A DNA stretch of 64,000 bases, from assembly GCF_024707125.1 (NCBI RefSeq), contig NZ_JANQAH010000007.1, positions 698,927-762,926 on the forward strand, written 5' to 3'. A program made the translations under genes and the position numbers. This document shows positions 9,604 to 19,687 of this stretch, piece after piece (the first letter of the stretch is position 1; each line of letters opens with the position of its first letter). Under the pieces are notes generated by a model. The model worked only from the letters and a program-made list of their open reading frames with translations, was not told the origin of the DNA and made no database searches. The stretch comes from Devosia sp. Its GTDB lineage: Bacteria; Pseudomonadota; Alphaproteobacteria; Rhizobiales; Devosiaceae.

Positions 9604-11069
9604 AGGGCTGCCAGCACGCCGGGCAGCAGCGGGGGAATATCTTCGCTGATCATGCCGGGGCCGCCAAAGCGATTGGCGGCTTCGGCGTGGAGCCAGGCGC
9701 CGGCACAGGCGGCGTCGAAGCCGCTCATGCCCTGGGCAAGAAGGCCGCCGATGATGCCGGCGAGGACGTCGCCAGAGCCGGCTGTGCCGAGCCAACTGGG
9801 GGCGTTGGCATTGATGGCGGCACGGCCATCGGGCGCGGCGATGACGGTGTCGCTGCCCTTGAGGAGGATGACCGCGCCGGAATGTTGGGCGGCGGCGCGG
9901 GCGCGCTCGAGCTTGCCGCCGGGTACATTGCCGAAGAGGCGTTGGAATTCGCCTTCGTGGGGCGTGAGCACGACGGAGCGATCGGTATTGGCCTTGATGG
10001 CGGCGAAGAGGGTTTCGCTCTCGCTGGCAAAGCTGGTGATGGCATCGGCGTCGAGGACGGTTGCGGCGCCAGAGGACAGCGTAGCCAGCACTTTTTCGCG
10101 GGTAGCCTGGCCAATGCCGGCGGCGGGCCCGAGAATCACGGCATTCATGCGTTTGTCGCTCAGAAGTTCGGACAGCTCGGCGGCATTTTCGGCCGGCTTG
10201 AGCATGATGGCCGTCACGTGGGCAGCGTGAACGCGTAACGCGGCGGTTTCGCCTGCAAGGGAAACGACCCCTGCCCCAACGCGAAAAGCGCCATGGGCGG
10301 CAAGGCGCGCGCCGCCGGTTTCGAACTCGCTGCCGGACACGACGATGACGTGGCCGCGGTCGTATTTGTGACCGTCGGCCATGGACTGCGGCATGGCCCA
10401 GAGTTCGCGTGTGTTCTGCCAGGCTTTCGGGCTGACACGGTCCAGGACCGCGTCGGGAATGCCGATGTCGGCGAGGACGACTTCGCCGCAATGTTGGCGG
10501 CCAGGCAGCAGGACATGGCCGGGCTTGAGGCGGAAGAAGGTGACGGTCATGTCGGCGATCATGGCAATGCCGCGGACGGCGCCTGTGGCGCCATCAATGC
10601 CACTTGGCACGTCGACGCTGACGACGGGAAGCGTGGAACCGTTGACCGTGGTGATGATGCTGGCGATCTCGCCTTCGACGTCGCGATCGAGCCCGGCGCC
10701 CAGAATGGCGTCGACGACGAGATCGGCGTCCTCGATGTCCTTTTCGCTCGGCGCGTCAATCCGGCCGGTCCATTGCTCGGCGGCCACGAGAGCGTCGCCG
10801 CGCAGGGCATCGCGCTCGCCCAAGAGGCGCACCTGCACAGGCCAGCCGCGCTGTTGCAGGAGGCGGGCGACGATGAAGCCATCGCCGCCATTGTTGCCGG
10901 TGCCGCAGAGCACGAGGACGGAGCGCTGGTAGTAGCGCTCGATAATGGCTTCGGCCACCGCCTTGCCGGCTGCCTCCATCAGGCGAAAGGACCGGACGCC
11001 TCCTTCGATGGCCAGACGATCGGCCTGGGCCATTTCCTGAGGCGTGAGAAGGGCATCGGTGTGGGCCAT
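9600..11069 (-). CDS. nnr: Bifunctional NAD(P)H-hydrate epimerase / ADP-dependent dehydratase
   Basis: Metabolite-repair enzyme that epimerises and dehydrates damaged NAD(P)HX back to NAD(P)H. The N-terminal YjeF-N epimerase domain (about 1-210) shows [16 protein letters not shown] and VDVPSGIDG. The C-terminal carbohydrate-kinase-like domain (about 225-489) shows LTPHEGEF and the phosphate loop [13 protein letters not shown]. Length 489 aa is normal for the fusion. Start ATG 11069 has GAGG six bases upstream. It converges with the P450 gene and ends inside its stop codon. Confidence 0.93.
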   Translation of the reverse strand: MAHTDALLTPQEMAQADRLAIEGGVRSFRLMEAAGKAVAEAIIERYYQRSVLVLCGTGNNGGDGFIVARLLQQRGWPVQVRLLGERDALRGDALVAAEQWTGRIDAPSEKDIEDADLVVDAILGAGLDRDVEGEIASIITTVNGSTLPVVSVDVPSGIDGATGAVRGIAMIADMTVTFFRLKPGHVLLPGRQHCGEVVLADIGIPDAVLDRVSPKAWQNTRELWAMPQSMADGHKYDRGHVIVVSGSEFETGGARLAAHGAFRVGAGVVSLAGETAALRVHAAHVTAIMLKPAENAAELSELLSDKRMNAVILGPAAGIGQATREKVLATLSSGAATVLDADAITSFASESETLFAAIKANTDRSVVLTPHEGEFQRLFGNVPGGKLERARAAAQHSGAVILLKGSDTVIAAPDGRAAINANAPSWLGTAGSGDVLAGIIGGLLAQGMSGFDAACAGAWLHAEAANRFGGPGMISEDIPPLLPGVLAAL

Positions 11070-11172
11070 TTGTGCCTCGCTGCGAGTCGGTGCTCTCTAT
11101 CTCATAGCGGGTTGGACCGAAAATGAGACAAAGAAACGGCGCGGCGGAGTGATTAGAGGCTGGAAGGCGCTT

Positions 11173-12759
11173 TCAGCCGACGTGGCGGCGTTGATCGGCG
11201 TCACGCCAGACGGTGCGATCGCGGCCGGAGCGTTTGGCGGCGTAGAGGCGCATGTCGGCCGTGATCATGATGTCGGGGTGATGGCTGGTCTCCGCGGTCG
11301 AGCACAGGCCCACGCTAGCGGTGGTCAACAGGCCGGGTGCGACGTCGCCCCAGTCGATCTCGCGGAGCGCCAGGCGCACATTCTCGACCACCGCGACGGC
11401 TGCTTCGGTGTCGTGGTGAGGCAGGAGCAGGACGAATTCCTCGCCGCCGAGGCGAGCGGCAAAACCCAGCTCGGCCATGTGCACTTCCAGAGTTCGCGAC
11501 ACGCGCCGAAGGACGTCGTCGCCAACCAGGTGCGAATACTGATCGTTCACGGCCTTGAAGTGGTCGAGATCGATAATGGCCAGCGCATAGGCACTGCCGG
11601 CAAGGTCTTCCACCTTGCGCTCAAAACTGCGCCGATTTGGCATGCCGGTCAGGGCATCCATCAAAGCCTCGGCCGCCAGAGCGCTGGCGCGGGCGCGCAG
11701 TTCGCGTGTTTCGGCGCGCAACTCTGCAGCCTTGGCGAGGCGGTGGGTCGTTTCGCCGGATTGGCGCACGTAGAGCGCGTGATAGCGCTTCTGCAAGGCC
11801 AGCGCTTCTTCGAACCGGCCCTGCGCCTCGAAGACGCGGCCCAATTGGGAAGCAGCATTGAGCTGGTGGTCGATCTGGCCGGTTTTGTCAGCGAGATCAA
11901 GCGATTGCCGGGCCGCTTCCTGGGCGCCCGCGAGATCGCCGCTGCGCAGGCGGGCCGTGGCAAGTGTGTAGAGGTAGTGGATGCGGAGGCTCGTGCCGCC
12001 CTCGCCGGGCACGGCGGCCGAGCGATCGAGATGCGCCATGGCCGACGGAACATCGCCGCGAAGGGCGTACATTTCGGCACAATTGCCGAGCGCGACGCGT
12101 AGAATCCAGAGGTCGCCAAAGTCTTCCGCCGCTTCTATGGCCTCGGTGGTAGCGGCGATGGCTCGATCGAGCCAGAGGTCCATGGAGGCAGCATCTTCGT
12201 TGGCCTCGGCCTCCTCCGCCAGCTTCACTTGGCAAAAACCAAGATTGAGCAGGGCGAAAGCGTGGTGCCCCCGGGCCCCTGCCTCGGCAGCGACCGATAT
12301 GGCGCGCTGGAGCAGCGGAACGGCCATGGAAACCTGCCGGCAAACCGCGAGGGTCACGCCACGGGCATTGAGTGCAAAAGCCAGGACAGAGGGGTCAACG
12401 CCGCTTTCGGCGGTAGCAACGGCAAGCGTTGCCATTTCGAAGGCGTCGTCGCTGAGGCCGTTATCGAGGAGGAGGAAAGCTTCGACCGCCTCGATACGCG
12501 CCAATTCCACCGCATCGCCAAGCTGGCTCCAGAGGCGTCTCGCCGCAACGGCGCATTCAAGACCCGCCTCCGGATCGCCCAGCCGCATGCAGCACCAGGC
12601 CATCTGGCTCATGCTGCGGGCAAGCGCCTCGGAATCGCCTTTCTGCTCCGCCGACACGAAGGCCAACTTGGCGTGGCGCATCGCACCGGCACAATCACCT
12701 CTATCCATGAGGCGAAGGCTCTGGGCAAGGTCGTCACCGAAAAAGCGCTGGTCCGTCAC
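11173..12759 (-). CDS. TPR-containing GGDEF diguanylate cyclase
   Basis: Cytosolic signalling protein predicted to make cyclic di-GMP. Several tetratricopeptide-like helix pairs occupy the N-terminal 340 residues (for example LGDPEAGLECAVAARRLW and GRFEEALALQKRYHALY). They are followed by a coiled linker and a C-terminal GGDEF domain with DALTGMPNRR, IDLDHFKAVND and the active loop LGGEEF. No membrane segment. An RxxD inhibitory site is not evident. The frame stays open to 12861 (TTG), but that stretch contains a perfect TATAAT (minus strand, 12816-12811) and poor coding character, so I chose GTG 12759; the true start is uncertain. TPRs suggest a protein partner as the input signal. Confidence 0.85.
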   Translation of the reverse strand: MTDQRFFGDDLAQSLRLMDRGDCAGAMRHAKLAFVSAEQKGDSEALARSMSQMAWCCMRLGDPEAGLECAVAARRLWSQLGDAVELARIEAVEAFLLLDNGLSDDAFEMATLAVATAESGVDPSVLAFALNARGVTLAVCRQVSMAVPLLQRAISVAAEAGARGHHAFALLNLGFCQVKLAEEAEANEDAASMDLWLDRAIAATTEAIEAAEDFGDLWILRVALGNCAEMYALRGDVPSAMAHLDRSAAVPGEGGTSLRIHYLYTLATARLRSGDLAGAQEAARQSLDLADKTGQIDHQLNAASQLGRVFEAQGRFEEALALQKRYHALYVRQSGETTHRLAKAAELRAETRELRARASALAAEALMDALTGMPNRRSFERKVEDLAGSAYALAIIDLDHFKAVNDQYSHLVGDDVLRRVSRTLEVHMAELGFAARLGGEEFVLLLPHHDTEAAVAVVENVRLALREIDWGDVAPGLLTTASVGLCSTAETSHHPDIMITADMRLYAAKRSGRDRTVWRDADQRRHVG

Positions 12760-12863
12760 AGATACTCGCAACTTGGAGGCAGGGACGACTATAGCCGATG
12801 TTCGCCCCTGATTATACTCAACTTTTCGGAGTGTACGGTATTTGGCCGGCGACGTGGACAAGC

Positions 12864-12886
12864 AAAGGGGCCCGAACAGGCCCCTT
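12864..12886 (-). terminator. Terminator after the methyltransferase gene
   Basis: Eight-bp stem AAGGGGCC/GGCCCCTT with a six-base loop. It lies 33 bases after the methyltransferase stop on the minus strand, with only three T following. It probably separates that gene from the diguanylate cyclase. Confidence 0.65.
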
Positions 12887-12918
12887 CGTCTCCGACATGC
12901 CGAAGCGCGCGACCGCGT

Positions 12919-13698
12919 CTACTGAGCGACCGTTCCCTTGATGGCGTGGGCGCGAGCCTTGATGGTGATCGGGCCCTGCCCTGTTATCTCCTGCGCCCTG
13001 CTGCGGATGCCCGCCACATCTTGCGCGCTCAACTGGTTGAGCACCTGGCTTATGCCCGGTGCAGAGGTACCGACGGCCCAGTATTCACCGAAGGTTGGGT
13101 ACGCGCGCGATACGTGGATAGTTTTGGTGGCGACATCGGCGAGGCCTGCAGCGGTCCAAAGCTTTTCCAGGACAGCGAGATCGCCTGCATCCGGATGGGG
13201 CGGCAGAATGGGCGTTATGCCTGCCGCGGACATGGCCTTGTGGATCGCTTCATAGGGAAAGCCACCGCCCAAAATATCCCACGCATAGGCTGTGACCTTG
13301 CCCCCTCGCCGCACGACGCGAACCATTTCGTCCACGGCCGCATTGGCATCGGGCACGAAGAAGATCACGAGGGCCATCAGGGCCATATCGAAGTCATCGT
13401 CTGGAAAAGGCAGATCGTCTGCCGTGCCGATGCTGAAATTGGCGACGCCCGACTGGTGGCGCTGCCGGGCGAAGTCGAGCTGCTGGGCGGATGGGTCCAG
13501 TGCCTCGATATGTGCCGGCGCTGCGCGCCTGACCAGCAATTCCGTGGACGCGCCATTGCCGCAGCCGACATCGATCCAGCGTTTGCCGGTGGGTGCCTCG
13601 AGCCAGTCAAGAAAGGCGTTTCCGACCTCCGCGCTCCAGAGGCCCATCATCGTTTCGTAGCTTTTGCCGTCGACGAACTGCATCGTTTGGACAGACAT
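12919..13698 (-). CDS. Class I SAM-dependent methyltransferase
   Basis: Soluble methyltransferase of 259 aa. Motif I (WIDVGCGNGAST) binds S-adenosylmethionine near residue 45, followed by the acidic EALDPS and motif IV (FDMALMALVIFFV). This is the Methyltransf_11/UbiE-like arrangement; the substrate is unknown. Start ATG 13698 (MSVQTMQFVDGK) is preferred over an upstream frame because GGAGA lies six bases before it. It is flanked by terminators on both sides, so it is probably monocistronic. Confidence 0.85.
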   Translation of the reverse strand: MSVQTMQFVDGKSYETMMGLWSAEVGNAFLDWLEAPTGKRWIDVGCGNGASTELLVRRAAPAHIEALDPSAQQLDFARQRHQSGVANFSIGTADDLPFPDDDFDMALMALVIFFVPDANAAVDEMVRVVRRGGKVTAYAWDILGGGFPYEAIHKAMSAAGITPILPPHPDAGDLAVLEKLWTAAGLADVATKTIHVSRAYPTFGEYWAVGTSAPGISQVLNQLSAQDVAGIRSRAQEITGQGPITIKARAHAIKGTVAQ

Positions 13699-13787
13699 CA
13701 GGCGTCTCCATCGCAGGAAAGGCCACCCTCGAAACGAACGATACTCCTTAACTTCGGCTCTCGCATCCACGATGTAAGTGCCGACGT

Positions 13788-13813
13788 AAAAAAGGGCCCC
13801 GGAGGGCCCTTTT
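13788..13813 (-). terminator. Terminator of glnA
   Basis: Ten-bp stem AAAAGGGCCC/GGGCCCTTTT with a four-base loop, giving a run of T on the minus strand just after the glnA stop. T also follows on the other strand, so it may work both ways. Confidence 0.85.
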
Positions 13814-13832
13814 CTCTTCGCTACTGCAGCTC

Positions 13833-15242
13833 TTAGGCCGAGTAGTACATTTCGTATTCGACCGGATGCGGGGTCATTTCGACGCGGAGGACTTCCTGCA
13901 TCTTGAGCTCGATATAGGCATCGATGAAATCGTCGTCCATGACGCCGCCGACCTTGAGGAAGTCGCGGTTCTTGTCGAGGTTTTCCAGAGCTTCACGGAG
14001 CGAGCCGGAAACGGTCGGGATTTCCTTGAGTTCGTCCTTGGGCAGTTCGTAGAGATCCTTGTCCATCGGCTCGCCGGGGTGGATCTTGTTCTTGATGCCG
14101 TCGAGGCCGGCCATCAGCAGCGCGGTGTAGGCCAGGTACGGGTTTGCCAGCGGATCGGGGAAGCGAACTTCGACGCGCTTTGCCTTCGGCGACTGGCCGA
14201 AGGGGATACGGCAGGAAGCCGAACGGTTACGGGCCGAGTAGGCCAAGAGAACCGGAGCTTCGAAGCCGGGCACCAGACGCTTGTAGGAGTTGGTGGTCGG
14301 GTTGGTGAAGGCATTGATCGCCTTGGCGTGCTTGATGACGCCGCCGATGTACCAGAGGCATTCCATCGAGAGGCCAGCATACTGGTCGCCAGCGAAGAGC
14401 GGCTTGCCGTCCTTCCAGATCGACATGTGGCAGTGCATGCCCGAACCGTTGTCGCCGTAAACCGGCTTCGGCAGGAAGGTTGCGGTCTTGCCATAGGCAT
14501 TGGCAACCTGCTGGACGGCATACTTGTAGATCAGCACGTCGTCAGCCGACGCGATCATCTGCTTGTACTTGAGGCCGAGTTCGTGCTGGGCGGAAGCCAC
14601 TTCGTGGTGGTGCTTCTCGATGATGATGCCCATCTGGCCCATGGCCTCGAGCATCTCGCCGCGCATGTCCTGCGCGCTATCAAGCGGGGGAACCGGGAAG
14701 TAACCCTTCTTGATGCCGATGTGGTGACCATTGTTGCCGGATTCGTAGTCGGCATCGTTGTTGGTCGGCAGTTCGGAGTGATCGACCGAGAAACCAACCT
14801 TGTAGGTGGTGGTCGAGTACTTCACGTCGTCGAAGATGAAGAATTCGGGCTCGGGGCCGAACACGACGGTGTCGCCGATACCGGAGGACTTGACGAGGCC
14901 CTCGGCCTTCTTGGCGATCGAGCGCGGATCGCGGTTGTAGGGCTGGTAGGTCGCTGGCTCGAGAATGTCGCAGTTGATAGCGAGGGTCGAGGCCGCGAAG
15001 AAGGGGTCGATGTAAGCCGAGTTCGGATCGGGCATCAGCACCATGTCGGACTCGTTGATGGCCTTCCAGCCAGCAATCGAGGAACCGTCGAACATCACGC
15101 CATCTTCGAACATGTCGGCGTCAACGACGGACGCATCCATGGTGACGTGCTGCAGCTTGCCGCGCAGGTCGGTGAAACGCACGTCGAGATACTTGATGTT
15201 CTCGTCTTTCATGCGCTGGATAATGTCTGCTCCGGTAGTCAT
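13833..15242 (-). CDS. glnA: Glutamine synthetase type I
   Basis: Condenses ammonium and glutamate to glutamine with ATP; the dodecameric GSI enzyme. Full length (469 aa). Family signatures are visible: DGSSIAGW near the N-terminus, the ATP-binding stretch [10 protein letters not shown], and the adenylylation loop DKDLYELP holding the regulatory tyrosine. The start [14 protein letters not shown] at 15242 has GGGGA upstream; the longer open frame runs into glnB. Downstream partner of glnB in a two-gene operon, so probably under nitrogen (NtrC/PII) control. Confidence 0.97.
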   Translation of the reverse strand: MTTGADIIQRMKDENIKYLDVRFTDLRGKLQHVTMDASVVDADMFEDGVMFDGSSIAGWKAINESDMVLMPDPNSAYIDPFFAASTLAINCDILEPATYQPYNRDPRSIAKKAEGLVKSSGIGDTVVFGPEPEFFIFDDVKYSTTTYKVGFSVDHSELPTNNDADYESGNNGHHIGIKKGYFPVPPLDSAQDMRGEMLEAMGQMGIIIEKHHHEVASAQHELGLKYKQMIASADDVLIYKYAVQQVANAYGKTATFLPKPVYGDNGSGMHCHMSIWKDGKPLFAGDQYAGLSMECLWYIGGVIKHAKAINAFTNPTTNSYKRLVPGFEAPVLLAYSARNRSASCRIPFGQSPKAKRVEVRFPDPLANPYLAYTALLMAGLDGIKNKIHPGEPMDKDLYELPKDELKEIPTVSGSLREALENLDKNRDFLKVGGVMDDDFIDAYIELKMQEVLRVEMTPHPVEYEMYYSA

Positions 15243-15294
15243 CAGGTCTTCCCCTGTAATCGCACTGCTTGTTGCTGGTGTTGTGACGCGACGC

Positions 15295-15864
<570 letters not shown>

Positions 15865-15880
15865 TCACCACATGCTGCAT

Positions 15881-16903
15881 TCAGGCGAGATCGGAGACGG
15901 CAAAGCGGCCGCGCTCGTCGCGCCAGATGGTGAGACCAGCCTCTCGGAAAGCCAGCAAGACCAGACGCAGGCTGTCGCCCTGCCCTGGGACTTCGGCACT
16001 CTCGATGCGGCGGACAGTCGAAACCGAGATGCCGGCATTTTGGGCGAGAGTTTCGGCGGTCCAATCGAGAAGCGCGCGGCAGGCCCTGACCTGAGCCGGC
16101 GTCAGGGAGGCAAGATCATCCCTTGTGGAGCGCGGAGCGGTAATGCGGGCGTTACTGCTCGAAATGCCGCCATAGAGCAGGCTGGAGGACATTTCGGAGG
16201 AGAAAGGCAGCCCTTCGATGTGGAACTGCTGGTACTCGCCATTGGTGAGACGCAGGCGCGGCGAGAAGCTGTAGGGCTTCCGATTGCCCACCGCTTCGCG
16301 CCAGTGGTCGGGCAGGCGTTCGAGATCGTCGGGATGGAGGCTCGCGCGCCAATTGCTGACATCGCCATTCGGCACTGCGTCAGTGTCGATGAGATCGTTG
16401 CTGCTGAAATGCTCGATCAGGCGCCCCTCCTCGTCGGCGATCCACAGGATCGCGCCGATGAGCCGGGAAATGTTTTGCAGCAGGGCGCGCGTGTTGGCGA
16501 GGCGTTCGCCGACATCCTGGCGCTCGGTAATGTCGGAAACCACGGCGACGACGCGGGTCGCATTGCCATCGCGATCAAACAGGCGCCGCGCTTCGCTCCG
16601 CAGATGCCGCAACTGGCCGTCCGGACGGATGATCCTGAATTGCCGGTCGGTCTGACGAGAATCGGTGACGAAGCCGTGCAGATCGTCGACGGGCAGGCGA
16701 TCCTTGGGATGCACAAGGGTTTCGAGGAAGGCCAGGTCGAGGTGGAGACCGGCCGGGTTGATGCCGGCCAGAGCATAGAGCCCCGCCGAACAATGGAGCC
16801 GCGCGTTGGCGATATCCCAGGACCAGAAGCCAACGCCAAGCCTGGCTTCGACCGCGCGCACCCACTCGTCGGATTGCCGGATACCCGGACTACGTTCTGC
16901 CAT
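15881..16903 (-). CDS. PAS-domain regulator with C-terminal HTH
   Basis: Protein of 340 aa. A PAS/PAC fold near residues 25-130 (VGFWSWDIANARLHC; RIIRPDGQLRHLRSEARRLFDRDG; VVSDITERQ) is followed by a second PAS-like region to about 255 and a C-terminal helix-turn-helix (LTPAQVRACRALLDWTAE; ISVSTVRRIESAE). The HTH is of the XRE type often found alone in alphaproteobacterial regulators. No kinase or GGDEF domain follows, so sensing and DNA binding seem to be in one polypeptide. ATG 16903 is chosen because GAGAGG precedes it closely; an ATG at 16933 lacks a good site. Ligand and targets unknown. Intergenic DNA separates it from glnB. Confidence 0.8.
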   Translation of the reverse strand: MAERSPGIRQSDEWVRAVEARLGVGFWSWDIANARLHCSAGLYALAGINPAGLHLDLAFLETLVHPKDRLPVDDLHGFVTDSRQTDRQFRIIRPDGQLRHLRSEARRLFDRDGNATRVVAVVSDITERQDVGERLANTRALLQNISRLIGAILWIADEEGRLIEHFSSNDLIDTDAVPNGDVSNWRASLHPDDLERLPDHWREAVGNRKPYSFSPRLRLTNGEYQQFHIEGLPFSSEMSSSLLYGGISSSNARITAPRSTRDDLASLTPAQVRACRALLDWTAETLAQNAGISVSTVRRIESAEVPGQGDSLRLVLLAFREAGLTIWRDERGRFAVSDLA

Positions 16904-17258
16904 GTCCCTCTCTCCATCGGATGCTTTTCGCATCCGCTAACCGCACAGCAGGAGCTGGCCAGACGAAGTCAGGGACTCTGCGGCATCATCAAGTGCCGCG
17001 TGTTGTCTTTCTTCGAAAACCTGGGCCATGGCAAGTGCCCGTGGCGATCGTTTTTTTGAGACTAGCGACAAGATTCGCGGGGATGACTTGATCTGGATCA
17101 ATGAAACTATTTCTCTCAGCCCTTGAGCAGAAAAGTAGCGAAGTCGGCGCATTGGGAGAAATACGTACTCCGACAGGGGCCCAAAAGGGTCGAACGCCGA
17201 AAGATAGTGCTCATCTGAAGTTGTTAACGTCGGTCCACTTTCAACCCTGGGGGATACT
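16904..17258. other. Divergent intergenic region, no gene seen
   Basis: 355 bases between the PAS-HTH gene (minus) and the chemoreceptor gene (plus). A minus-strand open frame here has no coding character. No convincing promoter, hairpin or RNA gene was recognised. Confidence 0.5.
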
Positions 17259-19055
17259 GTGGACGTCCGCCTCTTCAGCAATAAACGCCGGGTTCTGGCG
17301 CAAGAGAACCAAGCTACACTCGACGCAATTTCGCGGGCGCTGGCAGTCATCGAATTCGAACTCGACGGTACGATCCGGACAGCCAACAAGAACTTCCTCG
17401 ACGTGATGGGATACACGCTCGAAGAAGTTCGCGGGCAGCATCACCGCATTTTCGTCGACCCGGCGGAGAGCGCCCTGCCCGACTACAAGCTGTTCTGGGA
17501 GCAATTGGCCAAGGGCGAATTCCAGGCGGCAGAATATCGCCGCATCGGCAAGGGCCGACGGGATGTCTGGATTCAGGCGACCTACAATCCGGTCTTCGGG
17601 CGCGATGGGAAGCCCACGAAGATCGTGAAGTTTGCAACCGATGTTACTGCAGCAAAACTGGTTGCCGCGGACAGCGCCGGCCAGCTTGCCGCGATCTCAC
17701 GCTCGCAGGCCGTCATCGAATTCACGCCGAAGGGCGAGGTGATTACCGCCAACGACAATTTCTGTCAGGCGCTGGGCTATTCGCTCGATGAAATCCGCGG
17801 CCGGCATCACAAGATTTTTGTGCCAGCGACGGAAGCATCCACCAGTGCCTATCAGGAGTTCTGGAGCCGGTTGGGGCGTGGCGAGTTTCAGGCGGCGGAA
17901 TATCTGCGCGTCGGCAAAGGTGGACAGGAAGTCTGGATCCAGGCGACCTACAATCCGATCTTCGACCACCATGGGAAGGTGTTCAAGATCGTCAAATATG
18001 CCACCGATGTTACTGATCGGAAGCGCGCAGTGAACCTGCTGGGCAGCGAGCTGGCCAAACTAGCCCAGGGCGACCTGCGGGCCCGTATCCAGACGCCGTT
18101 CAAGGGCGAACTCGATGCCGTGCGGCTCGCCTACAACAATACTGTCGACCGCTTCGCCGAGATCGTGGCTCGGCTCCGGCGCTCGTCGAGCACGTTGCGC
18201 GCAGCAACGGCCGAGATCCTGACCGGCGCCAATGATCTTGCCGAGCGCACCTCGCGGCAGGCTTCGGCGATCCAGGAAACGAGTGCCGCAATGAGGAACC
18301 TGGCGAGCACGGTAGAAGAGAATGCAGCGCTGGCTGAAGAGGCCAGCGGCAAGACGCGGGCCGTCTCGACGACCGCCGAGCAGAGCGGCGAGGTCATGAG
18401 CCAAGCTCAGGAGGCCATGGGACGAATCCTGGCGTCATCGTCGCAAATCTCAAACATTGTCGGCCTGATCGACGATATCGCCTTCCAGACCAACCTGCTC
18501 GCTCTCAACGCTTCCGTCGAGGCGGCGCGAGCGGGTGACGCCGGGAAGGGCTTTGCCGTGGTTGCGGTGGAAGTGCGCCGGCTCGCGCAATCGGCGGCGC
18601 AGGCGTCCTCGGACGTCAAGGCGCTGATCGAGCGATCATCCTCGGAAATTTCGACGGGGTCCAAGCTGCTTTCCGACGCGGCGGAGCGCATTGCCAGCAT
18701 GCTGGGTGATGTGCGGGACAATTGCGGCCTCATGGACAGCATTGCCAGCGGCAGCCGCCAGCAATCGGGCGCGATTGCCGAAGTTGCCACAGCGGTGCGG
18801 CAGATGGACGAGATGACGCAACACAATGCGGCGCTCGTCGAAGAGACCAATGCAGCGATCGAGCAGACCGAGGGACAGGCGAGCGAACTCGACAGAATCG
18901 TCGAGGTCTTCGTGGTCGACGACGGGCCGCGCGGTCGTGAACCGGCGAAACCGGCGCAGGAGAAGTCGCGCTCAGCGCCGCGGGCGGCCAGGCCGGCATG
19001 GGATTGGATGGGGCAAGGTAACGCAGCCCTCGATATCGGCTGGAGCGAGCGCTAA
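17259..19055 (+). CDS. Soluble methyl-accepting chemotaxis protein with two PAS domains
   Basis: Cytoplasmic chemoreceptor of 598 aa without any membrane segment. Two nearly duplicated PAS domains (about 22-130 and 143-252) share EFQAAEY...GKG...VWIQATYNP, and resemble the haem or flavin PAS of Aer-like or bdlA-like receptors. A HAMP-like segment (about 255-305) leads to the signalling helices; the hairpin tip [22 protein letters not shown] is intact, so CheA/CheW coupling is expected. The C-terminal tail is Ala/Pro/Arg-rich and lacks a CheR-binding pentapeptide. GTG start follows a GGGGG stretch. No other chemotaxis genes are near. Confidence 0.92.
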   Translation: MDVRLFSNKRRVLAQENQATLDAISRALAVIEFELDGTIRTANKNFLDVMGYTLEEVRGQHHRIFVDPAESALPDYKLFWEQLAKGEFQAAEYRRIGKGRRDVWIQATYNPVFGRDGKPTKIVKFATDVTAAKLVAADSAGQLAAISRSQAVIEFTPKGEVITANDNFCQALGYSLDEIRGRHHKIFVPATEASTSAYQEFWSRLGRGEFQAAEYLRVGKGGQEVWIQATYNPIFDHHGKVFKIVKYATDVTDRKRAVNLLGSELAKLAQGDLRARIQTPFKGELDAVRLAYNNTVDRFAEIVARLRRSSSTLRAATAEILTGANDLAERTSRQASAIQETSAAMRNLASTVEENAALAEEASGKTRAVSTTAEQSGEVMSQAQEAMGRILASSSQISNIVGLIDDIAFQTNLLALNASVEAARAGDAGKGFAVVAVEVRRLAQSAAQASSDVKALIERSSSEISTGSKLLSDAAERIASMLGDVRDNCGLMDSIASGSRQQSGAIAEVATAVRQMDEMTQHNAALVEETNAAIEQTEGQASELDRIVEVFVVDDGPRGREPAKPAQEKSRSAPRAARPAWDWMGQGNAALDIGWSER

Positions 19056-19138
19056 GCGAACCCAGGCAGGTCGCCATCCGGCGTCCTGCCTGTCATTTCC
19101 GACCCGGAATTGCTATCGACTTCCTCCGGAGGAGCAAA

Positions 19139-19495
19139 TTGACCAAAATGACACCACTTGAATGCGTGGAACTTCAGCTCGCGGCCTATAACGAGCGAAA
19201 TCTCAAGCTTTTTCTGACCGCTTTTGCCGAAAACGTCCGCTGCTATCGCCTACCCGACATGGTTCTTACCATCGATGGAAAGGCGGCCCTCGGCGAGTTC
19301 TATGCGGCGAACCGCTTCGTGCATGAGGGATTGCACGCCAAGCTACTGAATCGAATGGTGGTTGGGAACAAGGTCATCGACCATGAACTGATCCATGGGC
19401 TCGGCCCGGAGCCTATGGAGACATCCGTGGTCTTCGTCATCGAGGATGGGCTGATCGCTCAAGTGTTCTTCATTCCGGCCAAATCGCCAAGCTAG
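19139..19495 (+). CDS. SnoaL-like / NTF2-fold protein (steroid isomerase-like)
   Basis: Protein of 118 aa with the pattern of small NTF2-fold proteins: LQLAAYNERNLKLFLTAFAENVRCYRLPD, a central RFVHEGLHAKLLNRMVVGNKVIDHE and the final strands SVVFVIEDGLIAQVFFIP. Many such proteins are annotated as nuclear transport factor 2 family or steroid delta-isomerase. The start is probably TTG 19139, as GGAGG lies six bases upstream; ATG 19148 is too far from it. It follows the chemoreceptor gene by 83 bases and precedes tRNA-Leu. Substrate unknown. Confidence 0.78.
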   Translation: MTKMTPLECVELQLAAYNERNLKLFLTAFAENVRCYRLPDMVLTIDGKAALGEFYAANRFVHEGLHAKLLNRMVVGNKVIDHELIHGLGPEPMETSVVFVIEDGLIAQVFFIPAKSPS

Positions 19496-19556
19496 GCTTT
19501 GACTGGCTTCAACACTTCATATAGATGCATCGCCAACCCGGCCGACGGGGACCCTT

Positions 19557-19641
19557 GCGGGTGTGGCGGAATTGGTAGACGCACTGGATTTAGGTTCCAG
19601 CGCCGCAAGGCGTGGAGGTTCGAGTCCTCTCACCCGCACCA
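19557..19641 (+). tRNA. tRNA-Leu (anticodon UAG)
   Basis: 85 bases including encoded CCA. The acceptor stem GCGGGTG/CACCCGC is perfect, the anticodon loop TTTAGGT in stem CTGGA/TCCAG gives UAG, a long variable arm is present as in class II tRNAs, and the T arm reads GAGGTTCGAGTCCTC. Confidence 0.97.
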
Positions 19642-19687
19642 TAGCGGCCTCGGCCGAACGAGATGAACCAATACGGGATAAACCCCA

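Noticed and set aside
12834..12839. -35 element for the TATAAT before the TPR-GGDEF gene
   Set aside because: The hexamer at the right distance (ACCGTA) does not match, so only the -10 is noted.
16937..17416. Minus-strand frame between the PAS-HTH and chemoreceptor genes
   Set aside because: Overlaps the chemoreceptor start, has Ser/Arg-rich random composition and no ribosome site.
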